Origin: Histoplasma ohiense
Taxonomy: Eukaryota; Ascomycota; Eurotiomycetes; Onygenales; Ajellomycetaceae
Length of the DNA stretch: 64,000 nt
Reading direction: 5' to 3'
Assembly (NCBI GenBank): GCA_017607445.1
Contig: JAEVHH010000001.1
Span: 310,001-374,000, forward strand
Shown: positions 44,912 to 57,739 of the stretch, one piece after another
Position numbering within the stretch: position 1 is the first letter of the stretch
Layout: each line of letters begins with the position of its first letter
Program-made: the position numbers and the translations under genes
The notes under the pieces: generated by a model
What the model saw: only the letters and a program-made list of their open reading frames with translations
Databases searched by the model: none
Told to the model about the DNA's origin: nothing

Positions 44912-46621
44912 ATGCAAGTAGATACAATCATAATCTCTATCATTGTAAATAGTCTAGTTAATATACAAGCAATAATAGACAGTGGTTTCCTTCACTATAC
45001 TCTTATAGACACTCAGCTGATTGAGAAGCATAAGCTTCAGTGTATTCTCTTTCTCAAATCATATAAACTCAGTGAATTTGACAGCCTCAGAGAATCCATC
45101 TTCTACAACATGATAAGATTTAATGTTGACATAGAAGAACATGAGAAAAAGAATGTATACACATACAAAATACAAGACCTTGAGTACAATCTAATACTCA
45201 GTCTATCATAACTCACAGAATTTGGAACCTTGTTGAACACATGCAATCACTGTCTTATTTTCTCAGAAGATGACTGTGTTTATAAAAAGAATGTTGATAA
45301 AAACACTGATCTCACTCAGATATCAGCAGAAGCATACAAACTATTAACTCATCAAACATATGAGAAGAAAAACATTCAAGTATTCACTGCTAGTATAGCA
45401 GATATCAAAAAAGCATTAGAAAAGCTAGAACTTAAAGATTTCAAGAAACTGCACAAAAAACTACTCAAATCATACAAAGATTTTGCAGATATGTTCAATG
45501 AGAAAGAAGCTGAAAAGCTTTCTTCTCATCAAGAACTCAGTATAGATTATATGATTGAGCTTATCAAAAAAAACAATAAGAATCTGCAATCACTCTGAGA
45601 TTCTCTCTACAGCATATCATATGACAAGCTTTTTGTTCTATGAAAAATGCTCAATGAACTACTGAACAAAGACTTCATCTGTGTTAGCAACTCACCCACC
45701 ACAGCATCTGTACTGTTTGTGAAGAAATCAGAAGAAGGCTTATGATTCTGCATTGACTACTGAGAACTCAACAAAATTACATAGAAGAACTGATACTCTC
45801 TCTCACTCATCAATGAAATACTTGAATGAATAGAAAAAGCAAAATAGTTTACAAAGCTTGACATCTCTGCAGCCTTCTATAAGATAAGAATTAATGAAGA
45901 TGATGAATGACTAATCACTTTTTGTATGTGTTATGAATTATACAAATGAACAGTGACTCTCTTTGAATTAGCAAATGCTCTGAGCATGTTTCAGAAATAC
46001 ATTAACTGAGTCTTATGAGATCTGCTTGATGAAATCACCTCAGCATACATGAATGATATTCTGATCTTCATCAATGAACTGCTCACTGAGCACTGCAAGT
46101 ATGTACAACAAATGCTTGATCATCTACAAAAAGCTGAACTGCAAGTGAACATTGACAAATGCAACTTTGAGATCAAGTCTATAATCTATTTAGAATTCAT
46201 CATTAAAGCTGAAAAAGATGTATGCATGGATTCTAAGAAGATGAAAGCAATCCTCAACTGAAAAACATCAGTCTTGATAAAAGAGACTAGAAGCTTTCTA
46301 GAATTCATCAACTTCTACTGAAGATTCATCAAAGACTTCTTCAATATTGTACAATCACTGATGAATCTGACTCAGAAAGATGCTGTATTTCAATGGACTG
46401 ACAAAGTAAATGCAGCATTCAAAAAGCTGAAGTGTATGTTCACAAATGCCTCAATGCTGCAATCATTCAATCTGAATAAGCATACAATTCTTGAAACAGA
46501 TGTCTCAGATTATGTAGTAGATGAGACACTGATGCAATATAATAACAAAAATATTCTACAACTCTGTGTCTTTATCTTGAAAAAAATATTGTCTGCTGAA
46601 TGCAACTACAAGATCTACAAC
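44912..46621 (+). pseudogene. pol of family D, 5' part (protease, RT, RNase H start)
   Basis: The protease region (44912-45211) reads AIIDSGFLHYTLIDTQLIEK, with the Asp-Ser-Gly triad of retropepsins intact. RT follows: FVKKSEEG, FTKLDISAAFYKIRINE, LFELANALSMFQKYIN, and the active-site stretch AYMNDILIFINE (46040-46075), where the expected YxDD reads MNDI. The RNase H start (46361-46600) includes FQWTDKVNAAFKKLKCMF and ILETDVSDYVVDETLMQY. The LINE interrupts the next segment after YKIYNN. Confidence 0.85.
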
Positions 46622-46652
46622 AATTATTATTATTATTATTCTTCAATTATAG

Positions 46653-46964
46653 ATGCATGCAGTCAGTGACTATGGCATCTACCTGAAACACTTCAGGATT
46701 TTTCAACTCAAGAATAATTTAATATACAAAGACAATTTAAAACATGCATTATCAGAATTCCAGCCCAGAATCAAACAACTATTCAAACTGTTCAATCAAA
46801 GAAATCAAAATCAAAAGAATGTCAGTAAGTCAACACAACTTAGTTTGAAAACAAAAGAAATAGACATTGTAAAAGACAGCTTTATTATAACAAGGAAAAG
46901 AAAAACCACTGACAACAACTATAACATCAACAAAAAACAAACCAAACTTTTCAAAACAAATTAA
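46653..46964 (+). other. Antisense 103-residue open frame in the LINE 3' region
   Basis: An ATG-started frame opposite to the LINE coding strand (MHAVSDYGIYLKHFRIFQLK...KLFKTN), Lys/Asn/Gln-rich. The same frame is open at 62807-63118, with a handful of substitutions, and is broken in the degraded copy at 59797-60100. AT-rich sequence gives chance frames and the two copies are near identical overall, so coding is not shown. It may simply be the 3' UTR read backwards. Confidence 0.3.
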
Positions 46965-47082
46965 AACCGATCATAAACAATTTAAGAGAGACTTCAAAGC
47001 AAGATGAAAAGAAAGACTAAAAGAAAAATCAAAATAAATCAAATTGAAAATCTGATCTCAATATTTTTAACAGACAATTCAT

Positions 47083-49800
47083 TCAAACTCTTGTAGCAAC
47101 ATTTGATTCTTTCAAATATTCAATTAAAAACTTGTTTCCAGTTTCTGTATTGAATAACAGATTCAAATTTAATTGTTCCAATTCAAACTTCTTTCTCAGT
47201 TTCAATCTCAATTCTGAATACTTTGCACAAAGTAACGAGAAGATGCTCTGGATTTTCATATAACTGACAATCTAAACATAGACTACTTAAATCATCTCTA
47301 AACTTTGTTAAATATGATTTGAAGTAACCATGCCCAAGCTTTAACTGCATTATTGTAGCAAAAAGTTTCTTTTTACACTTTATTGAACAAGTTTTCCACT
47401 TTGGCTTTGTTTCAAATCTGGAGTAATGCACACTTTTTCTTTGCATAAGCCAGATATCTTGCCATTTTTGCAAACATGATTCTCTTATTTTTCTCTTAAT
47501 AAAAGCCCATGTTACAATTCTTTGAAAGCAGATTTCTAATTCAGTTGCTTTTTTTGCAGCTCTATCAGCCATTTCATTGCCATATATACCCATGTGAGCA
47601 GGCACCCAGTGAAGATGAATAGAACAATTGAATGAGATTTTTCTTTGAATATTTTGAAGACTTTTCAAAATCAGCTCTAGCATTGACTGTCCACTGCTGA
47701 TTTTATTACTTTGAAGTCTTTTAAGCCCTGCTTGACTATCAGAGAATATCCAAATATGCTCAAATCTTTTCCATTGTTCAATCTTCATTTCAATCAATTT
47801 GAAAGCTCTTGAAATTGCAAATAATTCAGCATTAAAAACTTCTGACTCTTTTCCAATTTGCCAAGAATCAAGAATATAGTTTTTATCATTTTCTGAATAT
47901 GCTATTCCAGCTCCGAGATTGCCTGTTTTCTCACATTTTGAGCCATCAGTGTATATAAGAATTGCTTTATTTTTCATTTGTTTCAAAAGCTTTAAATGTT
48001 CTTGAGTCTGATCTTCTTTTGAAAGTTGACTAACATTTAAATCAACAAGATTATCAAGACTTTTCTTCCAAGGAGAGAGATTTTCAATAGCTATTCTCTC
48101 TATATTTAAACTAGAGAAACAGTTCTTAACCATTGAGCAAATTCTAAATAGCTGAGATGGTATTCTTCTTCTTTGTAAAGAACTTGAATTTTCAGATAAA
48201 TCAGTTTCATTCCAATCAAGATAAAGTTCCCAATCTAATTCTAATCCATTTGATTCATTTGGAAAAGAACTTGAAACTCTCTTTCTAATAGAATGATGTG
48301 AATATAGCTTCATAATTCTGAGAGCATAATTCATACAGATTTTATCAAATCTCACTTGTGGTGGAGAAATAGAGGCTTCAATTTCCATAGCTTTAATTGA
48401 AGTAGTTTTGAATACTCCTAAGATCTTTCTTAAAGCTAAGTTTTGAAGTTTTTGAAACCTTTCTATAAAGTGTTTTTGACCTCTCCACCACACCTGAACT
48501 GCATAATCTGAAACAGAGGTCACACAGGCAATATATAATTGTCTCATTGCTTGAAATGTCAGACCTCTTTCAGTATTTGAAAGTCTCAATATACTGTTTA
48601 AAATTCTTTCAGCATTTGCAGTTTTTATTTGCACATGAGATTTAAAATTCAATTGAGAATCTAACCAAACACCAAGCCATCTAACTGAGTTTTTTAGGTT
48701 TAATTGAATGATTTAAAAGCTTAACTTCAGTATCTTTTTCTCTGAAATTTGGATAAAAGTGAATTAATTCAGTTTTATCCATATCAAAAACAATGTTTTT
48801 TGATTTTGCTTTTTCAATCATTTCAGTTGCTGCTTGCTCAATCAAATTGCAGTTATTCACAATTGATTCTGAGCTTACAACTAGGCCTAAATCATCCACA
48901 TAGCTTGGAGTTCTCACCATAATTGCCATTTGTCTATCAATAAATAGAAACTTGACAAATATAGCAAACAAAATGGGTGAGACTGGGGAACCCCTGAGGA
49001 ACTCCTATCTCAATATCTGTTATATCTTGTCTCATTCCATCAAAAAGCAACTGGATAGTTCTTTTTGACATGAAACAGATAACCCACTTAATGAGAGACT
49101 TTGGCATTCTCAGTTCTATCAAAGTATTGATCATTTGAGAAAGTGAAACACAATCAAATGCACCTTTTATATCAATAAACATTGCAGTTGTAACCATTTT
49201 TTCATTCTTTGCAAGTTGAATATCATGAACTACAGAGAGAACTGCATCAATTGCTGAGTTTTGCTTTCTACTTCCCATTTGATCATCATATAATAGATCA
49301 GTAGTAGCAGATAGAAAAGACAATCTAGTGGCAATTATCTTTTCCAGAATTTTTCCCAGGCAATTCAGCAGAGATATCACTCTATAAGATTTAGGAATAG
49401 TTGGTTTTCTATTGGGTTTTGAAAGAATAACTCCAACAGCATGCCTCCAGCACTTAGGATGATACCCATATTTCAAAAGATTTGAGAACAATTCAAAGAG
49501 CTCATCTTTTAGTACTGAATAAAGCTCTTGAATTATTAAATGATTTATAGTATCAGCTTCTGCTGCTGTGACCTTTGAAGATGAAAAAATAGCTGTCTTT
49601 AATTCATCTTCAGTTAAGTCAGACCATTCCCACTTCTTATCATGTTCATATTCATTATCTTCTTGCAAAGAACAAATCTCAGTTGAATTATTTGATGATG
49701 GAAATAATATTCTCATAAAAGCTTGACATTTATCTTCAAATGAGCTAGCTATAATTTCCTCATTCTGGAAATTATAAGTCAATGTTGGTAGCTTAGACAT
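47083..49800 (-). pseudogene. LINE ORF2: reverse transcriptase and RNase H, three frameshifts
   Basis: Three overlapping frames make one protein. The RT N-terminus and core at 49800-48980 contains LTEDELKTAIFSSS, YRVISLLNCLGKILEKIIAT, TAMFIDIKGAFD and IGVPQG. The frame then shifts by one base at 'caggggttccccag' and continues at 48971-48681 with TPSYVDDLGLVV (YVDD active site). A second indel in an A6 run near 48695 leads to 48652-47183, with WLGVWLDSQLNF-type text, AVQVWWRGQKHF and an RNase H domain (IYTDGSK, VFNAELFAI, IFSDSQAG, HWVPAHMGIYGNEMADRA) whose acidic residues are intact. A third indel near 47235 disturbs the C-terminus. Hardly any premature stops occur, which is unusual in this window. 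The endonuclease and ORF1 are missing. Confidence 0.88.
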
Positions 49801-49928
49801 TGTTTTTGACTTAGTATATCTAAAAGCTTTGAAGATCTCTTTCCTCTGAGCATTTTCTAGAAAGTTATTCCCAGGGGAAAGAGATCTTCAAAGCTTTTAG
49901 ATATACTAAGTCAAAAACAATGTCTAAG
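49792..49928. repeat. 53-bp perfect inverted repeat at the LINE 5' end
   Basis: The arm 49792-49844 (begins cttagacattgtttttgact) is exactly repeated in reverse at 49876-49928, with a 31-base loop between. The arms are LINE sequence just upstream of the RT frame. Such a fold-back fits an inverted 5' end produced during target-primed reverse transcription. Confidence 0.93.
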
Positions 49929-51786
49929 CCAAGAAGCTTCTAATGATTATACAATGTCTCAAAGAATAAAAGTTCAAACTTATGAGCATCAAAAAGTTTG
50001 AGATTGTTACTGATCATGAAAACTTAGAGTACTTCACAACTACTTATAAGCTCACTGAAAGACATATACATTGATCATTGTTTCTTAGTCATTTTTTGTT
50101 CACAATTCATTATCAATCTGAAGTAGAGAACATTCTTGTGAATGCTCTGTCCCACTGAGAACAAGATATACCATCTGATGACTTGAATGACAGATAGAAA
50201 CACTGAGAGTATCAGTTAATTGACTCTACAATTATAGAAAGTTCTACACAATTAGATGAACTCTGTATACATATCAATCAGTTCTGAGCTCAAGAACTCT
50301 TGTTTGAAGAACAATGAAGACTAGCAGCAGAAGCAGATGAATTCTGACAACAAGCTACTAAAGTCATACAAAGCAAAACATCTCAATTCTCTGCAGATGT
50401 ATACTCAAGAACAGATATCTCAGCATATTCAATTGACAATGACAACTGCTTACACTTTCAAGATAGATAATGAATCCTCAATTCAGAATCTCTATAAACA
50501 CAGATCATATGAGAAATTCATGACTTACTGATGATCAAGCACTCAAAACACAAAATCATATACAACATCATTGTCTGAGAATTCTACTGATCAAATATGT
50601 TGAAAGATATACACTGATTTGTATACAACTGTGATTACTGTGACTCAGTGATGATATGATGTGAATACTGAAAAGAGATGCTGAAGTCTCTATCTGTCTC
50701 TGACTGAACTTGATGTGATATAGCTATCAATTTTGTAGTTTCTTTGTCTGAGAGTGAAGATTCTACAAACATTCTAGTCATTGTTGACTGACTCAGCAAG
50801 AGTGTAATATTACAGCTCTGTGATAAGATGGACATCAAAGTAGTTGCAGACATCTTCATCAGAAGCTCATTCTATCATATACACAGTCTGTCTTCATTCA
50901 TTGTATCAGATAGAGACAGTCAATTCATCAGTGCACTCTAAGTCTGTGTATGTCAATTACTAAGAATTGAACAAAAGTTATTAACAGTGTATCACTCAGA
51001 GACTGATGAAGCTACTGAGAGAATGATACAAATAGTAAAGAACATTCTCTGTAAGTTCTGCAATTATACACAAGACAACTGAAGCAATCTGCTGTCACAC
51101 ACTGAGATTGCAATTAACAGTTGAGATTCTGCTATAACAGATGTAAGCTCATTCTTTCTTCTACACAGATACAACTTAGAGATTCTGAACTTCTCTGAGA
51201 CTCCCCAAGAAACCATGTACACTCATAGTCTCATACAGACAGTAGAGAACATTGTGAGTAAGTTGAAGAAAGTTTATAAATGAGCAGAAGTTTCAATGAT
51301 CAGTATTTAGCAAGATTATGAGAATCAAACAAACATCAGAAGAAGTTCTACAATCTGATATTATATAGAAAACAAAATCTGACTGAATCTTGAGAATATA
51401 AGAACAGATCATCTCTTGTATATACTAGATTATCATCACATCAAATATACAGTGAAGAAAGTGCTAGACACACATGATTATCAACTCAACATCTCATTTG
51501 ACATTCACAACATCTTTCATACAAACCTGCTCCAACCCACAGCTGAGGATCCATTCTCCTCACAGAGAATCTTCAATTGACAGCCATTCATCATTGTAGA
51601 AGAAGACAATGAACTTGAGTGGGAAATCAAAGCAATTCTTGATGATAGAATCAATCACCATCATCATGAATACCTTGTCAAATGAATAGAATACAATCAT
51701 TCAATCTGAGAATCTACATTCATCTTGAAGGACACCACCATTCTTGACATCTATGAGTCCTCACTCACTCTGATAGAGGGGGATAA
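49929..51786 (+). pseudogene. pol of family D, 3' part (RNase H end, integrase, chromodomain)
   Basis: After the LINE the frame resumes with LKLMSIKKFEIVTDHENLEYF-like RNase H text. Integrase follows around 50700-51060: ILVIVD, VVADIFIRSSFYHIHSL, IVSDRDSQFISAL and YHSETDEATERMIQ, matching the D, D and E core residues. The C-terminus (51600-51760) reads ELEWEIKAILDDR, then HEYLVK-IEYN, STFILKD, a chromodomain relic, so family D is also a chromovirus. Stops are frequent. Confidence 0.83.
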
Positions 51787-51788
51787 TG

Positions 51789-52095
51789 TGATGGATTAGC
51801 ATCTGTTAGTAATTAACTTATGCAATTAACTTCTTTTCTGTATTCACTTATTTCTGATCATTGTGATCTCATATAATTCTTGATATTCTTCTGCTCTGTA
51901 CTCTGCATTTATATAGTCTTTAATGATTCTTCTATATAGCTCTTAACATTCTTCTGCTCTGTGCTTCACATTTGTATAGTCTCTAACAATTCTTCTATAT
52001 AGCTCTCAATGATTCTCTCATCTCACACTCTGCATTTATGTAGTTTCTAATAATTCTTCTGTGTAGCTCTCAATGATTCTCTCATCTCATGCTTT
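51789..52095 (+). repeat. 3' LTR of family D, left portion
   Basis: Starts TGATGGATTAGCATCTGTTA and carries the roughly 60-bp internal repeats. It is broken at GCTTT (52091-52095), the insertion site of copy C. Confidence 0.88.
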
Positions 52096-52368
52096 TGTAA
52101 TGCACTTGTTTATTATTTCCTTATTATCTTCGCTTATTCTTACCTCTTTCCATTATACTCTCGCTACCACTATTTCTATATGTATATATATATTGATGTA
52201 TGTATTTCGCACATCTTCTTTCTCTTTCTTTTCTTCCTTAGTGATTAGCTACACTACACTACGCTATGTTACGCTACTATACTACACTTTACAATATATT
52301 ACTATTATCTCCACTATGCTATAAACTATCTTCTACTGTTACTCTTCACACTGTCACTACATCTCACA
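52096..52368 (+). repeat. 5' LTR of copy C
   Basis: 273 bp from TGTAATGCACTTGTTTATTA to CTACATCTCACA. It has the same length as the 3' LTR and differs at scattered transitions. Confidence 0.94.
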
Positions 52369-52415
52369 GTTTCTAATCACTCAATCTTCAAGAGATGATC
52401 TGTTGAGTAATAGTC

Positions 52416-53830
52416 ATGGCCTCTACCCACAGCATCCACCATACTTGTGCTACTGCTGAATCTGAAGCAACAAACACCATGAAAGAAAACCACAAAACAT
52501 ACACTTCTGTCACTGAAAGTGTGCAACAAGCATCATCTTTCTCTATGGAATTGAACTCTGAGCATAGTTCAGAAGAGGATATCTCTTCTGAAGATCTCAG
52601 CACAATTGAGACTGAGAAGATAGCTGTGGTCAGAAGAATCAAAAAATTACAGACTGAGAAAGAATTGTGAGAACTTCAACAGCAGTGTGACACTTTACTA
52701 CAAGAATTGAATGAAACAATTTCAGCCATCTGAAATACACTAGAAGTGCATCCAAACCACAGTAGAGATGCAACTAGCATGAATGATAATCACAATAACA
52801 TCACCAGTATTCTCAGATCATCAGAAGCCACACTACAAGCATTCAACATCTTAGTGAAAAGTACTGTGACTACTGTCAGTGAGAGATGTAGTTGAGTACC
52901 ACTTTGGCAATTAAAACTTTGAGATTCCAGCATGAGCAGTCACTCTTCTTGAAGAGATGTGAAAAAGTTCTGAGATCAAAGTATGAAAGAATTTGAAAAC
53001 TTTGTTACAGCTGCTATCACTTTCCATGCCAGTGATCTTGATTACTACAATGAACACAACCATTGAAAGATCATCAAAGCTGTTACTCATTTCAATGTCA
53101 AGATGCAACAACATTGATATCAACATACACATGATATGCAGACTTTGCCACCATGGGAAGAATTTGTTAGTTGAATGCAATGTCAAGTCACTGATTCAGA
53201 TAGAAGTTTCCAAGATGCTGATAGACAGTACTGAAAAACAGAGCAACAAGAAGATCAGACAGTTCAACAATTTGCTTCACACTTACAATCAATTGAAGAA
53301 CATCTGCAGCACTCTTATAGTGAATACCATTGGAAATCACACCTCTATATGAAAGTTCTACCTTCCATTCACTGAGAATTCGACAAATATGCAACCAAAT
53401 TGGAAGAGTTAAGCTATGATGCCACTCTACATAAACTTGCAATGGCAGAATCAAATCTGCCAGAGAGACAGAAGAAGCTTAAAGAGAAGTCAAATTTCAA
53501 AAACCCCACTCAAAGCTTTAACAACAGAAATAATGCTGATAACAGATCACAAAACAAATGCAGATGAAATGACACTACAAAATTCAATGACTTCATCTGA
53601 TTGAAATATTGCCATTATTGCAAGCAACCAGAACATACCATTGATTTGTGTTTCAAACAATCCAAAGACAAATCCAAAAACACCAAGTCCAACTCAAAAT
53701 CTGATATGAAAGACACAAAGAACTCAAAGAACTCAAAAAACACTTAAGACACATCATTCAGCTCACAATGATAGCTATAAGCACAGAAAGTCAATGCAAA
53801 AACACCTTAAGCTTCACTGTCACAGTGGAA
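52416..53830 (+). pseudogene. gag of chromovirus copy C, inactivated
   Basis: The ATG at 52416 opens MASTHSIHHTCATAESEATN, followed by an acidic Ser/Glu block and IAVVRRIKKLQTEKEL. The central capsid-like part (about 52980-53350) includes HDMQTLPPWEEFVS and, in the pre-mutation frame, QFASHLQSIEEHL. The zinc knuckle CHYCKQPEHTIDLC is intact at 53610-53651 (CX2CX4HX4C). About ten TGA/TAA stops interrupt the frame, mostly where Trp, Arg or Gln are expected. Confidence 0.85.
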
Positions 53831-56800
53831 CTCACTACACCTAAGAGTCTGCAAAAAGTGCTTGCACTAGTAGACTCTGAGTCAGAAGTGAACTGTGTTG
53901 ATGAATTTTGAACAAAGAATCACAATCTAGAAACTGCTCACTGCAAAACCAAAATGGTTAAGTCAATTGATGAATGCATAATACACTTCTTTGAAGAGTA
54001 TAACATTGCAACTACTGTCACTGATCACAAGGATAATGCACAGCAGACATCTCATTCCTTTCATGCAATGAAGATGAAGGACTACAGTCTTGTATTAGAA
54101 TTTTCTTGATTAAAACAAACAAATCCTCTTATAGATTGATCAGATGAACAATTCTTCTTTAGAAGCTCTGAAGATGAACAACAGCCTCAAATTATTTCTG
54201 AATAAGATGCTCTAGCTGAAGTTCTCACAGGAGCTAGAGTAGAAATGCTTGTAGTATTACCTACAGAACATTCAAAAGACTCAAAGCATGCTTCACACAT
54301 ATTCTCAGCTGTGTATTCAGACTTGCTGACCAGTCTACTCAATTATATCATGCCATACACACATATCTTCTCAGAAGAAGCTGCTATAAGTATGAAAAGA
54401 TCAGAAGAGACAGAACACTGCATAGATCTTGAGTCTAATGCACAATCTTCATTTATGTCAATATACAATCTCTCTGAAACTGAGTTAGCTGCTCTAAGAG
54501 AATATTTAAAAAATACATTAGATAAAGAATGAATACAATCATCCAGTAGCCCAGCTGATGCACCAATTCTCTTTGTCCTCAAAAAAGATGATGGACTCCA
54601 TCTTTGTGTAGACTATCAAGGATTAAATTGAATCACCATCAAGAACTGATACCCTCTACCTCTAATAAGTGAATTACTTGATAGACTTTCAAAAGCCAAG
54701 ATATTCACTAAGCTGGACCTTCGAGATGCCTATCACTGCATACTTATAGTGGCAAAAGACTGTTGGAAGACAGTCTTTAGAACAAGATATGGACATTTTG
54801 AATATGTAGTTATGCCATTTGAACTAGCTAATGCTTCAGTGACATTTCAAGCATACATTAACAATGCCTTGTCTGATTTGTTGAATATATGTTGCGTTGT
54901 CTATTTGGACGACATTCTCATATTCTTCAATTCAAAGCAGAAACATAAAGTGCATGTTACTAAGATGCTAGAATGTCTCAAGTGTGTGAATCTATTTGTC
55001 AAACTCTCTAAGTGTGAATTTGAAGTGGACAAAGTCTCATTTCTGAGATTTGTTATAGATACAAATGATGTTGAGATGGAGTCAGACAGAGTCTTCACTA
55101 TTGTGGAATGATCTACATCTAAATCAATTAAAGAGGTTCAATTCTTCTTGAGCTTTGCTAATTTCTATCAGTGATTTATTAAGTCTTTCTCCTCTATTGC
55201 AGCCCCATTATTTGAACTTACAAAAGGGAGCAAGAAGAGAGAAAGAAAAGCCACTTTTATATGAACAGAAGATGCTCAAAGTGCTTTCAATGAGCTCAAA
55301 TCACACTTTATGCATGCTTCTCTATTAGCTCATTTTGACTCAGCTCAGTGTATTCAGATTGAATCTGATGCATCCACTTTTGCAGTTGCTGTTATTCTGT
55401 CACAGTTGCAGAATGATGGACACTGACATTCAGTTGCCTTCTGATCAAGAAAGTTGATTGATGTGGAAATGTGTTATGATACTCATGATAAAGAACTCTT
55501 GACTATTATAGCAGCATTTAAGAATTGAAGACACTATCTGAAGAGAAGTCAGTATTCAATTCAAGTCTGATCTGATCATGCCAATCTGCAGTACTTTATG
55601 ACAACTAAGAAACTGAACAGATGTCAGGCCAGATGGGTGGAAGCTTTATCTGCTTATGATTTTATATTACTGCACCACCCTGGATCAAAGAATCCAGCTG
55701 ATGGGCCCAGTCATTGTGCAGACTACAGTGAGGTCTATAATGACCAAACTATATTATCTACTCTGCAACAGAAGCTGAAACATGAAGTTAGACTAGACTG
55801 AGAAGCTGATACTTCTTTTCAAAATGATATTTCTTCTGATGTAGTCTGTGCATGAATCTCTAATGAGCAAAATGCTTCTTTTAATGAGTAAAAAGCACTT
55901 CATATGTCAACATCTTCTATCTCTTGCATAAACTCTTCCCCTCCATTGCATGTTGAGCAATATATGCCCCAGATTGCAGTCAATAAGGCTATTCTTGGGG
56001 ACTCAGCATACACAGAAATGTCTGAATCCTTCATCTCATTTCTGAGTAAAGCACAGAAGATTGATTCTTTTGCTGCTGAGCAAAGAGAGAAGATAAAAGA
56101 GAAGAATATGACTGTCACTGAAAATATGCTATAAACAATTTCTGAGGATGATATATTGTGTGCTGATGGTCATGTGTATGTCCCTCAACAAAAAGCACTC
56201 ATTGATGAAATTATCAGTGCAAACCATGATGATCCACAGAGGGGTCACTTTGGTATAAAAAAGTTCATAGACAGCATTCAGAACAAATACTATTGATATG
56301 AGCTAGTCAGAGATATCAAAGATTATATATCCACTTGTGATACTTGTCAAAGAGTAAAGCCAAAACAGCACAGACAATATGAAGAATTGAGTACAATTCT
56401 CTTATCATCAAATCCTTTTGAGTTCATTACTATAAATTTTATTACAGACTTGTCAGCCTCTACATTTCTCCATCAAATCTACAATGCAATTTTAGTGATT
56501 GTGGATATATATACCAAGTTTACAATCTATATTCCTTGCATCAAAAACATTACTGCTGATGAACTAGCAGAAATTGTTTATGTCAAGTTCTATACAATTT
56601 ACAGAGTACTCAAAAACCATATATCTGATTGAGGTTTGCTGTTTACAAGCCATTATTGGTCCACCTTTTGTTATATGCTAGGCGCACGCTGGAAACTTTC
56701 AACAGCCTTTCACCCTCAAACAGATGGCCAAATGGAACAACAAAATCAAACCTTGAAACATTATCTCTGATGCTTTATCAACTATCATCAAGATGACTGA

Positions 56801-57470
56801 GCATGCTGACTACTGCTAGTGCAGTTTGTTTACAATATCTCTCAACATGCCTCTACTGGAATGGCACCCACAGAAGCCTTAATGAGATATCAATCTGATT
56901 TGAAAATTAATGTCAGCAAACCACCACAACCAGTCACCATACATGCTGCTAGCTGTGTGAAACATATCAAGGAAACATGTCATAAGCTCATTGAGAACCT
57001 ACAAAAGATGTGACAAGCACAGAAAATCTATTACAATGCAAAACATAAGCTTCAACAATTTAAAATAGATGACTATATCATACTCAATGCAAAAAATCTC
57101 CAATTGCTGCACTCAGTTTGCAAACTCAATCATAAATATGTTGAACTCTTCAAGATTCTGAATATCATTGAAAAACAAGTGTACAAACTAGAACTGTCAT
57201 CTTTATATAGAAGCATTCATTCTGTATTCCATGTATCTTTATTGAAGCCATACAACTGCAGGAATGGAGCTCTACCAGAACCAGAACTGAAACTTGTCAA
57301 TGGTGAAGAAGAATATCAAGTTGAAGAAATTCTTGAAAAACAACAATGAAAAAACAAATCTTTGAAATATCTTATGAGATGAACAGATTGAGGTTCTAGT
57401 GGTGATACATGGGAACTGAAAGAAAACATATTGAACACTCAGACATTTGAAATCTTCCTTGAATAAGAAA
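53831..57470 (+). pseudogene. pol of chromovirus copy C, inactivated
   Basis: Protease remnant VLALVDSESEVNCVDEF (about 53855-53905). RT at 54245-55111 with FRTRYGHFEYVVMPFELANA and active site YLDDILIF (YLDD at 54902-54913). RNase H at about 55340-55500 with the chromovirus-type linker LHHPGSKNPADGPSHCADY (55598-55801). Integrase: the HHCC zinc segment at 56200-56350 (CDTCQRVKPK), then FITDLSASTF, D-GLLFTSHYW and AFHPQTDGQMEQQN, keeping the D, D and E residues. The C-terminus has YRSIHSVFHVSLLKPYN and a chromodomain (about 57306-57470; EEEYQVEEILEKQQ, SSGDTWELKENIL). Chromodomains direct integration to marked heterochromatin. Many stops inactivate it. Confidence 0.9.
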
Positions 57471-57739
57471 ATGAATGACAAATACAAAATCAATATACTT
57501 TCAAATGTCAAAAGTGCAAACTTCAAGTTGAAAGACATCAGAAGCACAAATCTTAAATTGAAAAATACTAGAAGTACAAATCTCACTCAAACTTCAATCA
57601 AATACATTCTTTTTAGAAGAATTTTATCAGAGAAAAGAGAAAAAAGAAAAAAAATTCAATTTGAGTGTAATAAATACAAAAAATAAAACATACAAGCAAG
57701 GAAAAAACAAAGAAAATGAGTTCTAAGAAAAGTCTAAAG

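Larger units (their letters stand above)
46622..49928 (-). mobile_element. Tad-like LINE (non-LTR retrotransposon), 5' truncated with terminal palindrome
   Basis: Inserted in family D pol: removal joins 'ctacaac' to 'aagaagcttct', as in the uninterrupted copy at 42304. The 3' end, at the left on the minus strand, is an (AAT)n tail (46622-46642), the same tail as the element ending at 63145. It encodes RT, a C-terminal region and RNase H on the minus strand. The 5' end stops in a 53-bp perfect inverted repeat (49792-49844 and 49876-49928). It has far fewer stops than its neighbours, suggesting a late insertion. Confidence 0.9.
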
